Positions 50,956-59,642 of a DNA stretch of 64,000 bases are shown one piece after another. The stretch comes from Muribaculum sp. Lineage in GTDB: Bacteria > Bacteroidota > Bacteroidia > Bacteroidales > Muribaculaceae. The notes under the pieces are model-generated. The model was not told the DNA's origin, did not search any database, and saw nothing but the letters and a program-made list of their open reading frames with translations. Numbering within the stretch: the first letter of the stretch is position 1; the number at the start of each line of letters is the position of its first letter. The stretch spans positions 1 through 64,000 of the forward strand of contig VSOZ01000015.1 in assembly GCA_009775095.1 (NCBI GenBank), read 5' to 3'. The position numbers and the translations under genes were made by a program.

Positions 50956-51189
50956 ATGTCACGAAGCCGTAAAAAGAATCCTGTCACAACATACTGTGCA
51001 CAAACTCAAAAGATGGACAAGCGTTGGTGTAATCGTGCTTTCAGAAAATTGGAACGTCAGAATCTACGTATAGGCAGAGCACTCCCGATGAAAACAATTG
51101 AAATTCAGGATACTTGGGGTTTCGTAGGCGATGGTAAATGGCGTTGTACTCCTGACAATGATTATTACGAAAAGATAATGCGAAAATAA
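50956..51189 (+). CDS. small basic protein of the MSRSRKKNP type
   Basis: 77 residues, strongly basic: MSRSRKKNPVTTYCAQTQKMDKRWCNRAFRKLERQNLR. The start resembles a widespread family of small hypothetical proteins beginning with M-(A/S)-R-S-R-K-K-N-P and a following K-x-D-K-R pattern. The end has WGFVGDGKWRCTPDNDYY. Two cysteines lie in the first half. RNA or DNA binding is possible from charge alone; no function is known to me. Gaps of 5 and 7 bp tie it to its neighbours. Confidence 0.65.
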   Translation: MSRSRKKNPVTTYCAQTQKMDKRWCNRAFRKLERQNLRIGRALPMKTIEIQDTWGFVGDGKWRCTPDNDYYEKIMRK

Positions 51190-51196
51190 GCCTATT

Positions 51197-52306
51197 ATGA
51201 CATTTGAAGAATTTAAGAACTTGGCGTTGAATCCACCCAAAAGAAATGTCGAGACATTCTTTGAGGTAATAAAAATTGTGATAGCTCCTCTCAAGAATGG
51301 CAAACGCTGCCATTATCCAAATTTCAAAGTTTATCGCCAGCTTGTCAGTGTTACTCACACACTAAATGAAGCCGAGAATTTGATGATGGAAATAATATCT
51401 GACGATCGAGACTACAGAAAAGAAATCTATTGCTTTCACATCAAAGAATATCCTTTCGGTGAAATTGTGAATGATGCTTTCTGTGGCAATGGAATGTCTT
51501 TGCGTCTATATGATGCCGACGGCAGATTCATGGATAAAACTTATTGCTCTGCGCTTCAAGCAGACTGGGATACTGAATACGGGCGTTTTCGCGGGCGCCC
51601 TGTCGAGACGCGCCGCTTCAAAGCGGGAGATATAGTGGAAGTTCTTGACGGAGATGAGGTAAGACTTGCTGTCGCAACCTGCAATGGAGCATTATCCATT
51701 GAGGAATGCTGGAAGCGATGGTTCGGCTGCTCAAGGGAGGAGTTGCAAGCAGAGGGATGGCGTGGAATGGGGCAAGGAATGTCTGATGAAGAATTTGAAG
51801 ATTTCAAGATGTCGCATTCAATCTGGGATGCCTCTGATGATCAGATTCCTGTGATTGACGGATCCGGATATGAGTATCACGAGCATATACAGACTCTTGA
51901 CATTATGCCTCTGCGCTTCAAGTTGTCAAAAAAGCTTCGCCAGCGTTACGAACGCTATTACCGAGATCTGCGTCGTGCGGATGCCGGATTTTTAGAGGGC
52001 AGCATCTCAAAAGCCGGTACAGGGCTGCCTGTAATTATTTTTGTTTACATGAAAGATGTGGATGATGATATTCCAGTAATCAAGTTTCAGAACACATATT
52101 CCAACAAAATCCAGCGCACAACGCTTATCCCACTGACAATAAGCGACGACCCTCAGATTACGACACCAAACGTGGCACTCAAAATCACTCATGATGATTT
52201 TGAAAAGATTCATCAGTGGGTGATATTGAACAAGGAAATCCTTCTACAGCACTGGAATTACGACATCACAACTGCGGACGTATTGGATAGGATGAAGAAA
52301 GTGTAA
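51197..52306 (+). CDS. island protein of unknown function (369 aa)
   Basis: 369 residues, no signal or membrane segment. Three parts are seen: an N-terminal alpha/beta segment (1-120); a middle part with RFKAGDIVEVLDGDEVRLAVATCNG (about 140-165), which resembles an SH3-like barrel; and a C-terminal part (about 270-369) with GLPVIIFVYMKDVDDDIPVIKFQNTYSNKIQRTTLIPLTISDDP and a helical HQWVILNKEILLQHWNYDITTADVLDRM end. No family is recognised. It is the fourth gene of the WYL operon, 7 bp after the small basic protein. Confidence 0.6.
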   Translation: MTFEEFKNLALNPPKRNVETFFEVIKIVIAPLKNGKRCHYPNFKVYRQLVSVTHTLNEAENLMMEIISDDRDYRKEIYCFHIKEYPFGEIVNDAFCGNGMSLRLYDADGRFMDKTYCSALQADWDTEYGRFRGRPVETRRFKAGDIVEVLDGDEVRLAVATCNGALSIEECWKRWFGCSREELQAEGWRGMGQGMSDEEFEDFKMSHSIWDASDDQIPVIDGSGYEYHEHIQTLDIMPLRFKLSKKLRQRYERYYRDLRRADAGFLEGSISKAGTGLPVIIFVYMKDVDDDIPVIKFQNTYSNKIQRTTLIPLTISDDPQITTPNVALKITHDDFEKIHQWVILNKEILLQHWNYDITTADVLDRMKKV

Positions 52307-52344
52307 ACAGCCTGAATGAAAATAACAAGCAAGCAACAACCACA

Positions 52345-52992
52345 ATGAAAATACTGACTCCACGAAACAATAAGGATTACTATGACTATCTGACCGGCAT
52401 TTATGGCATGGATCCTATGGTGGTCTATGACCGCCGTCAGTTTACAGTATTAGCAAGACTCGACACACCTTTCTTCAACAAAACCGCAACAGAGAAAGAT
52501 ACCCAGAAGGAAGAAATTCGTACCCAAAAGTGGATTGACCGCCATTGGATTTGGGTTAATGAGTATGTTGCGACTACATTATATTGTATGCTCGAAGTCG
52601 GTCTGAAATGGTATTTTTTTGAAGTCGAAAGATATCTCGACAACTTATCCAATGTTTGCCTTGATTGGAAGATTATACAATCCAAAGAGATATCCAAATC
52701 TCAACATTTGGGCATTTCGCCAATGACGTTCTTCAAGGCATATAAGAACTATTCATTGCCGTGGCTAAGCGAAAAAATTGATATCAGAGTTGACAAGTCC
52801 GATGCCATATCCAATCCGATTCTGGACGAAACGCCAATAACGTCTCTTATTTCTCCTCAGGAAATATACCTGTGCCTCAGCGCATATCTCTCATCCCTAA
52901 AAGATGTTGACGTCACCGATAGCCGTACGGATGAACAAAAGGCCGAATCTGCCGGATTCGACCGTAAGACATCCTTTCGCAACATAAAATAA
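52345..52992 (+). CDS. island protein of unknown function (215 aa)
   Basis: 215 residues, no signal peptide. It has a Trp-rich middle (WIDRHWIWVNEYVATTLYCMLEVGLKWYFFEVERYLDNL) that may be a helical hydrophobic core, and it ends in AGFDRKTSFRNIK. Similar GFD-x-K-x-SFR endings occur in other Bacteroidota hypothetical proteins, but no role is known to me. It is the last gene of the WYL operon (38-bp gap). The shared terminator beside the tRNA follows about 70 bp later. Confidence 0.55.
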   Translation: MKILTPRNNKDYYDYLTGIYGMDPMVVYDRRQFTVLARLDTPFFNKTATEKDTQKEEIRTQKWIDRHWIWVNEYVATTLYCMLEVGLKWYFFEVERYLDNLSNVCLDWKIIQSKEISKSQHLGISPMTFFKAYKNYSLPWLSEKIDIRVDKSDAISNPILDETPITSLISPQEIYLCLSAYLSSLKDVDVTDSRTDEQKAESAGFDRKTSFRNIK

Positions 52993-53064
52993 AGTATCAT
53001 ACTTATGAACTTGATAGCTTACAAAAGAATTTACGGGTCACCCGATGTCGTGGGATGGAAATAG

Positions 53065-53090
53065 AAAAGGCTTGCGATTGCAAGCCTTTT
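53065..53090. terminator. bidirectional terminator between the island and tRNA-fMet
   Basis: AAAAGGCTTGC (53065-53075), GATT, GCAAGCCTTTT (53080-53090): 11 perfect pairs flanked by A and T runs. It ends the tRNA transcript on the minus strand and probably the WYL operon on the plus strand. Confidence 0.85.
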
Positions 53091-53093
53091 TAG

Positions 53094-53165
<72 letters not shown>

Positions 53166-53182
53166 ATGTTGTTTTGTGAGTG

Positions 53183-53213
53183 CAAAGGTAGGAAGTTTTT
53201 ATTTATTATCCAA
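53183..53213 (-). promoter_or_regulatory. promoter of tRNA-fMet
   Basis: TTG (53213-53211), a 20-nt spacer and TACCTTTG (53190-53183) on the minus strand, 18 bp before the tRNA. Confidence 0.8.
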
Positions 53214-53301
53214 ACATTAGCATGTCGATAAGCGCTTTTTAACCTCTTTTAATAAATAATCCTTTAAACGGATCAATGTAAGAAAGCGGTGGTTAAAGAA
53301 G

Positions 53302-53442
53302 ATGCGTCCGTTTACTCTGCGGGCAAAACTCATTCCTAAAACCGGGATTGCATTCTACAACAAAAACATTCCCCAACAAAAAATCAACGGCTCACCGTGT
53401 TTTGCACCTGATACCTTTAAGCATCACGAACTCATCATATAA
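53302..53442 (+). CDS. possible 46-residue ORF
   Basis: A short frame starting MRPFTLRAKLIPKTG and ending HHELII lies in the 380-bp gap between tRNA-fMet and serA. It is basic, with no signal or membrane segment and no recognised relative. There is no clear promoter. It may be a chance frame; the rest of the gap holds only the tRNA promoter and the serA terminator. Confidence 0.2.
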   Translation: MRPFTLRAKLIPKTGIAFYNKNIPQQKINGSPCFAPDTFKHHELII

Positions 53443-53491
53443 TATGATATTACAAAAAGCATATTGCATTAATAATATAAGTCTATAAAAG

Positions 53492-53526
53492 AAGAGCCGA
53501 GGATGTTTTTCACATCCCCGGCTCTT
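53492..53526 (-). terminator. terminator of serC-serA
   Basis: AAGAGCCG-a-GGATG (53492-53505) pairs with CATCC-c-CGGCTCTT (53513-53526), 13 pairs and one mismatch, 21 bp beyond the serA stop. Confidence 0.8.
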
Positions 53527-53546
53527 GATTTCGGTAAGTAAATCGA

Positions 53547-54467
53547 TTATTTGTTTACTTGGTATTTGTTGATGCCGTCACGGAGGTAGGCTACTACCTG
53601 ATGGGCAGCTGCGATACCGGCGTTGATGTTGGCTTCAGCGGTCTGTGCACCCATCTTCTTGGGCGTGAAGAACACACGGTCGCCGAAGCGGGCTTTGAGC
53701 TCCTCGGCATTATCAGGCTTCACGTCGGCCACATACTTAAGGTCGGGACGCGCTTCAAGGGCTTTTTCAAGACCTTCTTCATCCACCACTTCTTTGCGTG
53801 CGGTATTGATGAGTACCCCACCCTTAGGCATCTTTGTAATAAGGTCGAAACCGATGCTCTTCTTGGTCTCTGGAGTAGCGGGAATGTGTATAGACACGAA
53901 GTCATTTCCGGCATAAAGCTCCTCAACAGAGTGTACAGGCTTAATGCCGTCGGCGACCATAACATCATCGGGGCAATAGGGATCGTAAGCCGAAACTTCC
54001 ATGCCTACGCCCTTGGCTATGCGGGCAACATTGCGTCCTACCTGACCGTAAGCCTGAAGGCCGAGACGCTTGCCTTTCATCTCTGTGCCGGATGTACCGT
54101 TATACATGTTGCGCACGGCCATGATAGCCATACCGAACACCAATTCGGCAACAGCGTTTGAGTTCTGTCCGGGAGTATTCTCCACCACCACGCCATGAGC
54201 TGTGGCCGCGGCGAGATCTACATTGTCATACCCTGCACCGGCACGTACAACAATCTTAAGATTTTTGGCGGCATCAAGCACTTCGGCATCAATGACGTCG
54301 CTACGTATGATGACAGCATCGGCATCGGCAACCGCGCCGAGCAGATCTGCTTTTGAAGAGTATTTCTCAAGCAGCTGAAGCTCATAACCGGCTTCATCTA
54401 TAACTTTGCGTATACCGTCGACTGCGACTGCGGCAAACGGTTTTTCAGTAGCTACAAGTACTTTCAT
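53547..54467 (-). CDS. serA: D-3-phosphoglycerate dehydrogenase (short form)
   Basis: 306 residues from the ATG at 54467 (MKVLVATEKPFA). An ATG ten codons upstream would overlap serC and adds no conserved sequence. It has the D-isomer dehydrogenase layout: VRAGAGYDNVDLAAATAHGVVVENTPGQNSNAVAELVFGMA, the NAD-loop region LGLQAYGQVGRNVARIAKGVGMEV, then HIPATPETKKSIG and LINTARKEVVDEEGL. It lacks an ACT regulatory domain. It oxidises 3-phosphoglycerate, the first step of serine synthesis. serC ends 13 bp upstream, giving a two-step operon. Confidence 0.93.
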   Translation of the reverse strand: MKVLVATEKPFAAVAVDGIRKVIDEAGYELQLLEKYSSKADLLGAVADADAVIIRSDVIDAEVLDAAKNLKIVVRAGAGYDNVDLAAATAHGVVVENTPGQNSNAVAELVFGMAIMAVRNMYNGTSGTEMKGKRLGLQAYGQVGRNVARIAKGVGMEVSAYDPYCPDDVMVADGIKPVHSVEELYAGNDFVSIHIPATPETKKSIGFDLITKMPKGGVLINTARKEVVDEEGLEKALEARPDLKYVADVKPDNAEELKARFGDRVFFTPKKMGAQTAEANINAGIAAAHQVVAYLRDGINKYQVNK

Positions 54468-54480
54468 AGTCAACGGAGGA

Positions 54481-55548
54481 TTAATGATTTTTCTCAAATT
54501 CCTTCATGGCATCGACAAGCACCTTGACGCTCTCGATGGGAAGAGCGTTGTAGAGCGATGCACGGAAACCGCCCACTGAACGGTGACCCTTTATACCGAC
54601 AATGCCCTTGGTCGAAGCGAAATCGATGAACTCCTTGTCAAGTCCGTCATACTCCGGCTTCATGACGAAGCATACATTCATAATCGAGCGATCCTCGGGA
54701 GCGACAGTACCTACAAACATGCGGCTTGAGTCGATAGCCTCGTATAGCATCTCGGCCTTTGCAAGGTCGCGGCGCTGCATCTCCTCGACGCCGCCCAACT
54801 CCTTATAATACTTAAGAGTCTGTAGAGCGGAATAGATCGGGAGTACGGGAGGAGTATTGAACATCGAACCCTTCTTAACATGTGTGCGATAGTCAAGCAT
54901 GGTGGGAATGGCCCGATCCACATTGCCGAGAGCGTCTTCCTTGACAATAACTATAGTAACACCTGCAGGAGCGAGATTTTTCTGCGCACCGGCATAGATA
55001 ACGTCATACTTCGATACATCTATAGGACGAGAGAAAATATCGCTCGACATGTCGGCCACAAGGGGCACTTTCACGTCGGGATCATGACGTAACTCAGTAC
55101 CGTAGATTGTATTGTTGGTTGTATAGTGGAAATAGTCGGCATCCTCAGGTACGGTAAATCCTTTGGGAATAAACGTATAGTTCTGCTCTTTACTCGAAGC
55201 CACTACATCAACTTCACCGAAAAGGCGAGCTTCCTTTATGGCATTGGATGCCCAAGTACCGGTATCGAGATATGCGGCTTTCTTCTTCAACAGGTTGTAA
55301 GGCACCATGCAGAACTGCATCGACGCACCACCGCCGAGAAAAAGCACTTGATAGCCGGCAGGCACATCAAGAAGTTCCTTCACGAGTTGCTGTGCCTCAT
55401 CCATGACAGCTACAAACTCCTTACTGCGGTGAGAGACTTCAAGGATTGACAATCCGGTACCCGCGAAGTCCTTGATGGCTTCGGCTGTATTCTTTATTGT
55501 GTACTCACTAAGAATTGATGGCCCGGCATAAAAATTATGCTTTTTCAT
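54481..55548 (-). CDS. serC: phosphoserine aminotransferase
   Basis: 355 residues, class V PLP aminotransferase. MKKHNFYAGPSILSE, the LFLGGGASMQFCMVPYNLL block and the PLP lysine in VIYAGAQKNLAPAGVTIVIV are typical, as is the C-terminal GIVGIKGHRSVGGFRASLYNALP. It converts 3-phosphohydroxypyruvate to phosphoserine (and the analogous step in B6 synthesis). It precedes serA on the same strand and has a good promoter. Confidence 0.96.
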   Translation of the reverse strand: MKKHNFYAGPSILSEYTIKNTAEAIKDFAGTGLSILEVSHRSKEFVAVMDEAQQLVKELLDVPAGYQVLFLGGGASMQFCMVPYNLLKKKAAYLDTGTWASNAIKEARLFGEVDVVASSKEQNYTFIPKGFTVPEDADYFHYTTNNTIYGTELRHDPDVKVPLVADMSSDIFSRPIDVSKYDVIYAGAQKNLAPAGVTIVIVKEDALGNVDRAIPTMLDYRTHVKKGSMFNTPPVLPIYSALQTLKYYKELGGVEEMQRRDLAKAEMLYEAIDSSRMFVGTVAPEDRSIMNVCFVMKPEYDGLDKEFIDFASTKGIVGIKGHRSVGGFRASLYNALPIESVKVLVDAMKEFEKNH

Positions 55549-55581
55549 AAATTTTATAGTTAATGATTATCGTTAGGCTTG

Positions 55582-55613
55582 CAAATTTAATGAATTTCCC
55601 CTATTCGTGTCAA
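55582..55613 (-). promoter_or_regulatory. promoter of serC-serA
   Basis: TTG (55613-55611), a 21-nt spacer and TAAATTTG (55589-55582) on the minus strand, about 33 bp before the serC ATG. Confidence 0.7.
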
Positions 55614-55762
55614 CAAAAAACGGCAAAATCCGGCATTTTCTTTCATTTTTCATCACAAACGGCACATTTTGCGACATTTTTACAAGCCACAAGTCATATT
55701 TCCATACATAATAACAGCGATAACATCACTTCGGCGACAAAAGTGAATATACAATTTATCCA

Positions 55763-55793
55763 TTGCATAATATTGCCGCATATATTAACTTTG
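55763..55793 (+). promoter_or_regulatory. promoter of bioA
   Basis: TTG (55763-55765), a 20-nt spacer and TAACTTTG (55786-55793), 20 bp before the ATG. I see no clear BirA-type palindrome over it. Confidence 0.75.
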
Positions 55794-55813
55794 CGTACCC
55801 ATAAAACGAAATT

Positions 55814-57097
55814 ATGACCGATCATTCCATACTTCACGATCAATGGGACCACGACCACCTATGGCATCCCTATACCTCGACAATAAATCCATTGCCCACC
55901 TATAAAGTCGACTCGGCAAGCGGCTCCACCATAACACTCGTTGACGGCACTCGCCTCATTGACGGCATGTCGTCATGGTGGTGCACCATACACGGCTACA
56001 ACCATCCGTCCATCAATGCGGCCGCAGCCCGTCAGATCGACAAGATGTCGCACATTATGTTTGGCGGCTTCACCCATGAACCGGCCATAGAACTTGGCAA
56101 GAAACTGCTTGCCATGGCTCCGCCGTCAATGAACAACATATTTTATGCCGACTCCGGCTCAGTAGCAGTCGAGGTAGCCATGAAAATGGCGATACAGGCA
56201 GCCATATCGCGAAGCGGTAGCCACGAAAAGAGCAACTTCGTGACCATACGGTCAGGATACCACGGCGACACATGGAACGCCATGAGCGTATGCGATCCCG
56301 TGACCGGCATGCACGGGGCATTCGGGCCGGCGTTGCCTATAAGATATTTCGTCGAAGCCCCATCCGTGGGGTTCTACGAAGAGTGGCGTCCTGAAGCTAC
56401 ATCCGAGTTGGAGACCGTATTGCGAGAGCATAACGACGATATAGCCGCACTAATACTCGAACCGATAGTACAAGGAGCCGGCGGAATGCGGTTTTATCAT
56501 CCGCAATACCTGCGCGAGGCACGCAAGTTATGTGATCGTTACGGAGTATACCTTATATTTGACGAGATAGCGACGGGCTTCTGGAGAACAGGACGACGCT
56601 TTGCATGGGAATGGGCCGGCGTTGAACCCGACATAATGTGTATCGGCAAAGGACTCACGGCAGGCTACCTGACCATGAGCGCCGTACTGACGACCAAAGA
56701 CGTGGCTGACACCATATCGCGCGGCGAGGCCGGAGTTATGATGCACGGCCCCACGTTTATGGCCAACCCGCTCGCATGTGCCATAGCTTGCGAGTCGCTA
56801 CGTCTGCTGGAGTCGCAGGACATGGCGGCATGCATAACCCGTATAGAGAAGATAATGAAGCGCGAACTCGCCCCCGCACGTAATATCGATCGAGTCAAGG
56901 ATGTCAGAGTACTCGGAACAATCGGCGTAGTCGAAATGAAGGAGCCGGTGGATGTAGGCGCATTTCAGAAACGATGCGTTGAACGAGGCATATGGGTACG
57001 ACCGTTCGGGCGCAACGTATATATCATGCCCCCCTATGTTATAACCGACGAGGAATTGGGCCGCCTCTGCCGCACGATGCTCGACATACTTCCCTGA
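55814..57097 (+). CDS. bioA: adenosylmethionine-8-amino-7-oxononanoate aminotransferase
   Basis: 427 residues, class III PLP aminotransferase. Signatures are WHPYTSTINPLP, DGMSSWWCTIHGYNHPSINAA, HIMFGGFTHEPAIELG, SGSVAVEVAMKMA, RSGYHGDTWNAMSVCDP, LIFDEIATGFWRTG and the PLP lysine in DIMCIGKGLTAGYLTMS. It makes 7,8-diaminopelargonate in biotin synthesis. No other biotin gene is in the window; it stands between divergent serC and murF-alr. The next gene's start lies about 70 bp on. Confidence 0.96.
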   Translation: MTDHSILHDQWDHDHLWHPYTSTINPLPTYKVDSASGSTITLVDGTRLIDGMSSWWCTIHGYNHPSINAAAARQIDKMSHIMFGGFTHEPAIELGKKLLAMAPPSMNNIFYADSGSVAVEVAMKMAIQAAISRSGSHEKSNFVTIRSGYHGDTWNAMSVCDPVTGMHGAFGPALPIRYFVEAPSVGFYEEWRPEATSELETVLREHNDDIAALILEPIVQGAGGMRFYHPQYLREARKLCDRYGVYLIFDEIATGFWRTGRRFAWEWAGVEPDIMCIGKGLTAGYLTMSAVLTTKDVADTISRGEAGVMMHGPTFMANPLACAIACESLRLLESQDMAACITRIEKIMKRELAPARNIDRVKDVRVLGTIGVVEMKEPVDVGAFQKRCVERGIWVRPFGRNVYIMPPYVITDEELGRLCRTMLDILP

Positions 57098-57170
57098 CAC
57101 AAAGCCAACAAAACGGCATAGTTAAGTGTTAAAATTTCATCTCATCATGTTAAAAAACGACATTTCTACA

Positions 57171-59642
57171 ATGAAGTATACCATCAGCCAGATATCGGAG
57201 ATACTCGAGCTAAAAGCCCCGGCATTTCTATTGCACACAATATCGGTGCTGCTTACCGACTCACGCTCGGTCACATATCCGAGCGAGTCGTTGTTTTTCG
57301 CGTTGCGTACGCGTAACAATGACGGTCATCGCTATATAAAGGAGCTTATAGAGAAAGGTGTGCACAACTTCATTGTCGACAATGTGCCTATTGACGTGGT
57401 TGGCACTCCCAATGTAAACTTTCTTGTAGTCAAAGATGTCAAAAAAGCCCTGCACAAGATAGCCCGGTATCACCGCATGCAGTACGGCATACCGGTCATA
57501 GGCATAACCGGCAGCCGCGGCAAGACCACGTTGAAAGAGTGGCTCTATCAGTTGCTGCAACCCGACTATCGCATAGTAAGGAGCCCGCGTAGCTTCAACA
57601 GCCAGATAGGTGTGCCGCTGTCATTGTGGGAGATGAACCGCGACAGTGAGATAGGCATATTTGAAGCGGGCATCTCGCTCAGCGGCGAGATGAAAGAGCT
57701 TCAAGCCATGATACAGCCTACGCTCGGCATACTCACCAACATAGGTGGAGAGCACGCCGAGGGATTTCCGTCGAAGCGCGAGAAGTGTCGCGAAAAGATA
57801 AGATTGTTCAAAGAGTGCGAAAGCGTCATTTATTGCAGCGACGACCCGCTCGTAAGAGAAGTCATGGAGGAGGAAGAGATAGCGGCCCGGCATCTCGACT
57901 GGTCCGTGACCGACCCCGAAGCCACCGTAAAGGTAACAATCAACAAACGTAGCGACGGCACAACCGGCATATTATGCCGTATGAACGGTGAAGACTACGA
58001 AGCATCAATCAACTTCAACGACCCCGCCTCGATAGAAAACGCGGTAGGAGCCATAATAACCCTCATATATTTAGGCGTAACACCTGAAAAAATAGCCGAG
58101 CGCATAGAGAAGCTGACTCCCGTAGGCACACGGCTTAATGTCATTGAAGGTGTCAACGACTGTCTGCTCATATACGACTCGTACACGAGCGACTATCATT
58201 CGCTAAGTCCGGCGCTTGACTTCATGCAGCGACGAGCCACGACCGACCGTACATCGACTGTGATACTAAGCGACGTCATGCATGAGACCATGACATCGGA
58301 AAACATGTACAGCAACATAGCTCACCTGCTGAAGCAGAAAGGCGTGACACGCATAATCGGCATCGGAGAGGAGATATCGCGCCATGCCCCATACTTTAAC
58401 CAAAACTCGAAATTTTACCGCTCGACCGAAGAGTTTCTTGCCGACACAACTCCCAACGACTTCAGCCATGAGCTGATATTGATAAAGGGCTCCGACGACT
58501 TCGGATTTCATCGGCTGAGCGACGTACTTGAAGCGCGCCAGCATGAGACAGTGCTTGAAGTCAATCTCGACGCCGTGGTGCACAACTTCAACAATTTCCG
58601 TTCACGCATAAAGTCCACGACAGGCATAGTGGCCATGGTGAAGGCATCGGGCTACGGCGCCGGTTCTTACGAACTGGCCAAGACTCTGCAGTCGCAAGGC
58701 GCAGCCTATCTGGCCGTAGCAGTAGCCGACGAGGGCGTAGACTTGCGCAAGGCAGGCATAACTATGCCCATCATGGTGCTCAACCCGCGTGTGGTCAACT
58801 ACACCACGCTCTTCGACTGCCGTCTGGAGCCTGAGATATATTCGTTCGAGATACTTGAAGAGTTTATCAGAGAGGGACGTCGCCACGGCATCCATGACTA
58901 TCCCGTACACATAAAGCTCGACACGGGCATGCACCGACTGGGATTTCTCGAAGCCGACATGACGCGGCTGAAGAAGGTGCTTCAGGCACAGGACGTGCTC
59001 ACACCGAAGTCGGTGTTCAGCCATCTCGCCGCAGCCGACTCGCCGGAAATGGATGACTACACTATGGAGCAGTTCGCTATATTTGCCCGCTGCAGCGAGT
59101 CGCTACAGCGAGGTTTCGACCACCACATACTGCGCCATATCCTCAACTCGACAGGCATCACACGCTTCCCTGAATACCAGTATGACATGGTGCGTCTGGG
59201 CATATGCCTGTACGGCATACCCACCATGCCCGACAACTCGCAAGGCGATCTGCGCCCGGTAAGCGCGCTGCGCACATCAGTCATATCGATAAAGGAGTGG
59301 CCAGCAGGCACAACCATAGGATATTCGCGTAAAGGGCTTCTGCACCGCCGCTCGCGCATAGCCACACTCCCCATAGGCTACGCCGACGGTCTGAACCGTC
59401 ACTTGGGCTACGGGCATGCGGCAGTATGGATCAACGGACACCGTTGTCCTACCGTGGGAAGCATATGCATGGATGTGTGTATGGTCGACGTCACCGATAC
59501 CCCCTGCAAAGTGGGCGACAGCGTGGAAGTGTTTGGCCACAACATATCGGTAATAGAACTGGCCGACATACTCGGCACCATACCGTACGAGGTGCTTACT
59601 TCAGTGGCCTCGCGTGTCAAGAGGGTGTACTATCGGGAGTGA
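57171..59642 (+). CDS. murF-alr: bifunctional MurF / alanine racemase
   Basis: About 823 residues from the ATG at 57171 (MKYTISQISEILEL). The frame opens at 57126, but the extra 15 residues are not family-like. Residues about 1-440 are a Mur ligase with GITGSRGKTTLKEWL nucleotide loop, NIGGEHAEGF and DSYTSDYHSLSPALDF. Residues about 450-823 are a PLP alanine racemase with VAMVKASGYGAGSYEL (PLP lysine), GYSRKGLL (tyrosine base) and SICMDVCMVDVT. The fusion adds D-Ala-D-Ala to the peptidoglycan precursor and makes D-alanine, and is characteristic of Bacteroidota. The last 26 bp overlap the convergent tatC gene. Confidence 0.95.
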   Translation: MKYTISQISEILELKAPAFLLHTISVLLTDSRSVTYPSESLFFALRTRNNDGHRYIKELIEKGVHNFIVDNVPIDVVGTPNVNFLVVKDVKKALHKIARYHRMQYGIPVIGITGSRGKTTLKEWLYQLLQPDYRIVRSPRSFNSQIGVPLSLWEMNRDSEIGIFEAGISLSGEMKELQAMIQPTLGILTNIGGEHAEGFPSKREKCREKIRLFKECESVIYCSDDPLVREVMEEEEIAARHLDWSVTDPEATVKVTINKRSDGTTGILCRMNGEDYEASINFNDPASIENAVGAIITLIYLGVTPEKIAERIEKLTPVGTRLNVIEGVNDCLLIYDSYTSDYHSLSPALDFMQRRATTDRTSTVILSDVMHETMTSENMYSNIAHLLKQKGVTRIIGIGEEISRHAPYFNQNSKFYRSTEEFLADTTPNDFSHELILIKGSDDFGFHRLSDVLEARQHETVLEVNLDAVVHNFNNFRSRIKSTTGIVAMVKASGYGAGSYELAKTLQSQGAAYLAVAVADEGVDLRKAGITMPIMVLNPRVVNYTTLFDCRLEPEIYSFEILEEFIREGRRHGIHDYPVHIKLDTGMHRLGFLEADMTRLKKVLQAQDVLTPKSVFSHLAAADSPEMDDYTMEQFAIFARCSESLQRGFDHHILRHILNSTGITRFPEYQYDMVRLGICLYGIPTMPDNSQGDLRPVSALRTSVISIKEWPAGTTIGYSRKGLLHRRSRIATLPIGYADGLNRHLGYGHAAVWINGHRCPTVGSICMDVCMVDVTDTPCKVGDSVEVFGHNISVIELADILGTIPYEVLTSVASRVKRVYYRE

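Noticed and set aside
46569..53093. Integrative element with its own integrase
   Set aside because: No tyrosine or serine recombinase, transposase or flanking direct repeat of a tRNA end could be found.
54468..54497. Earlier ATG for serA
   Set aside because: It would overlap serC by 17 bp and add ten non-conserved residues before the standard MKVLVA start.
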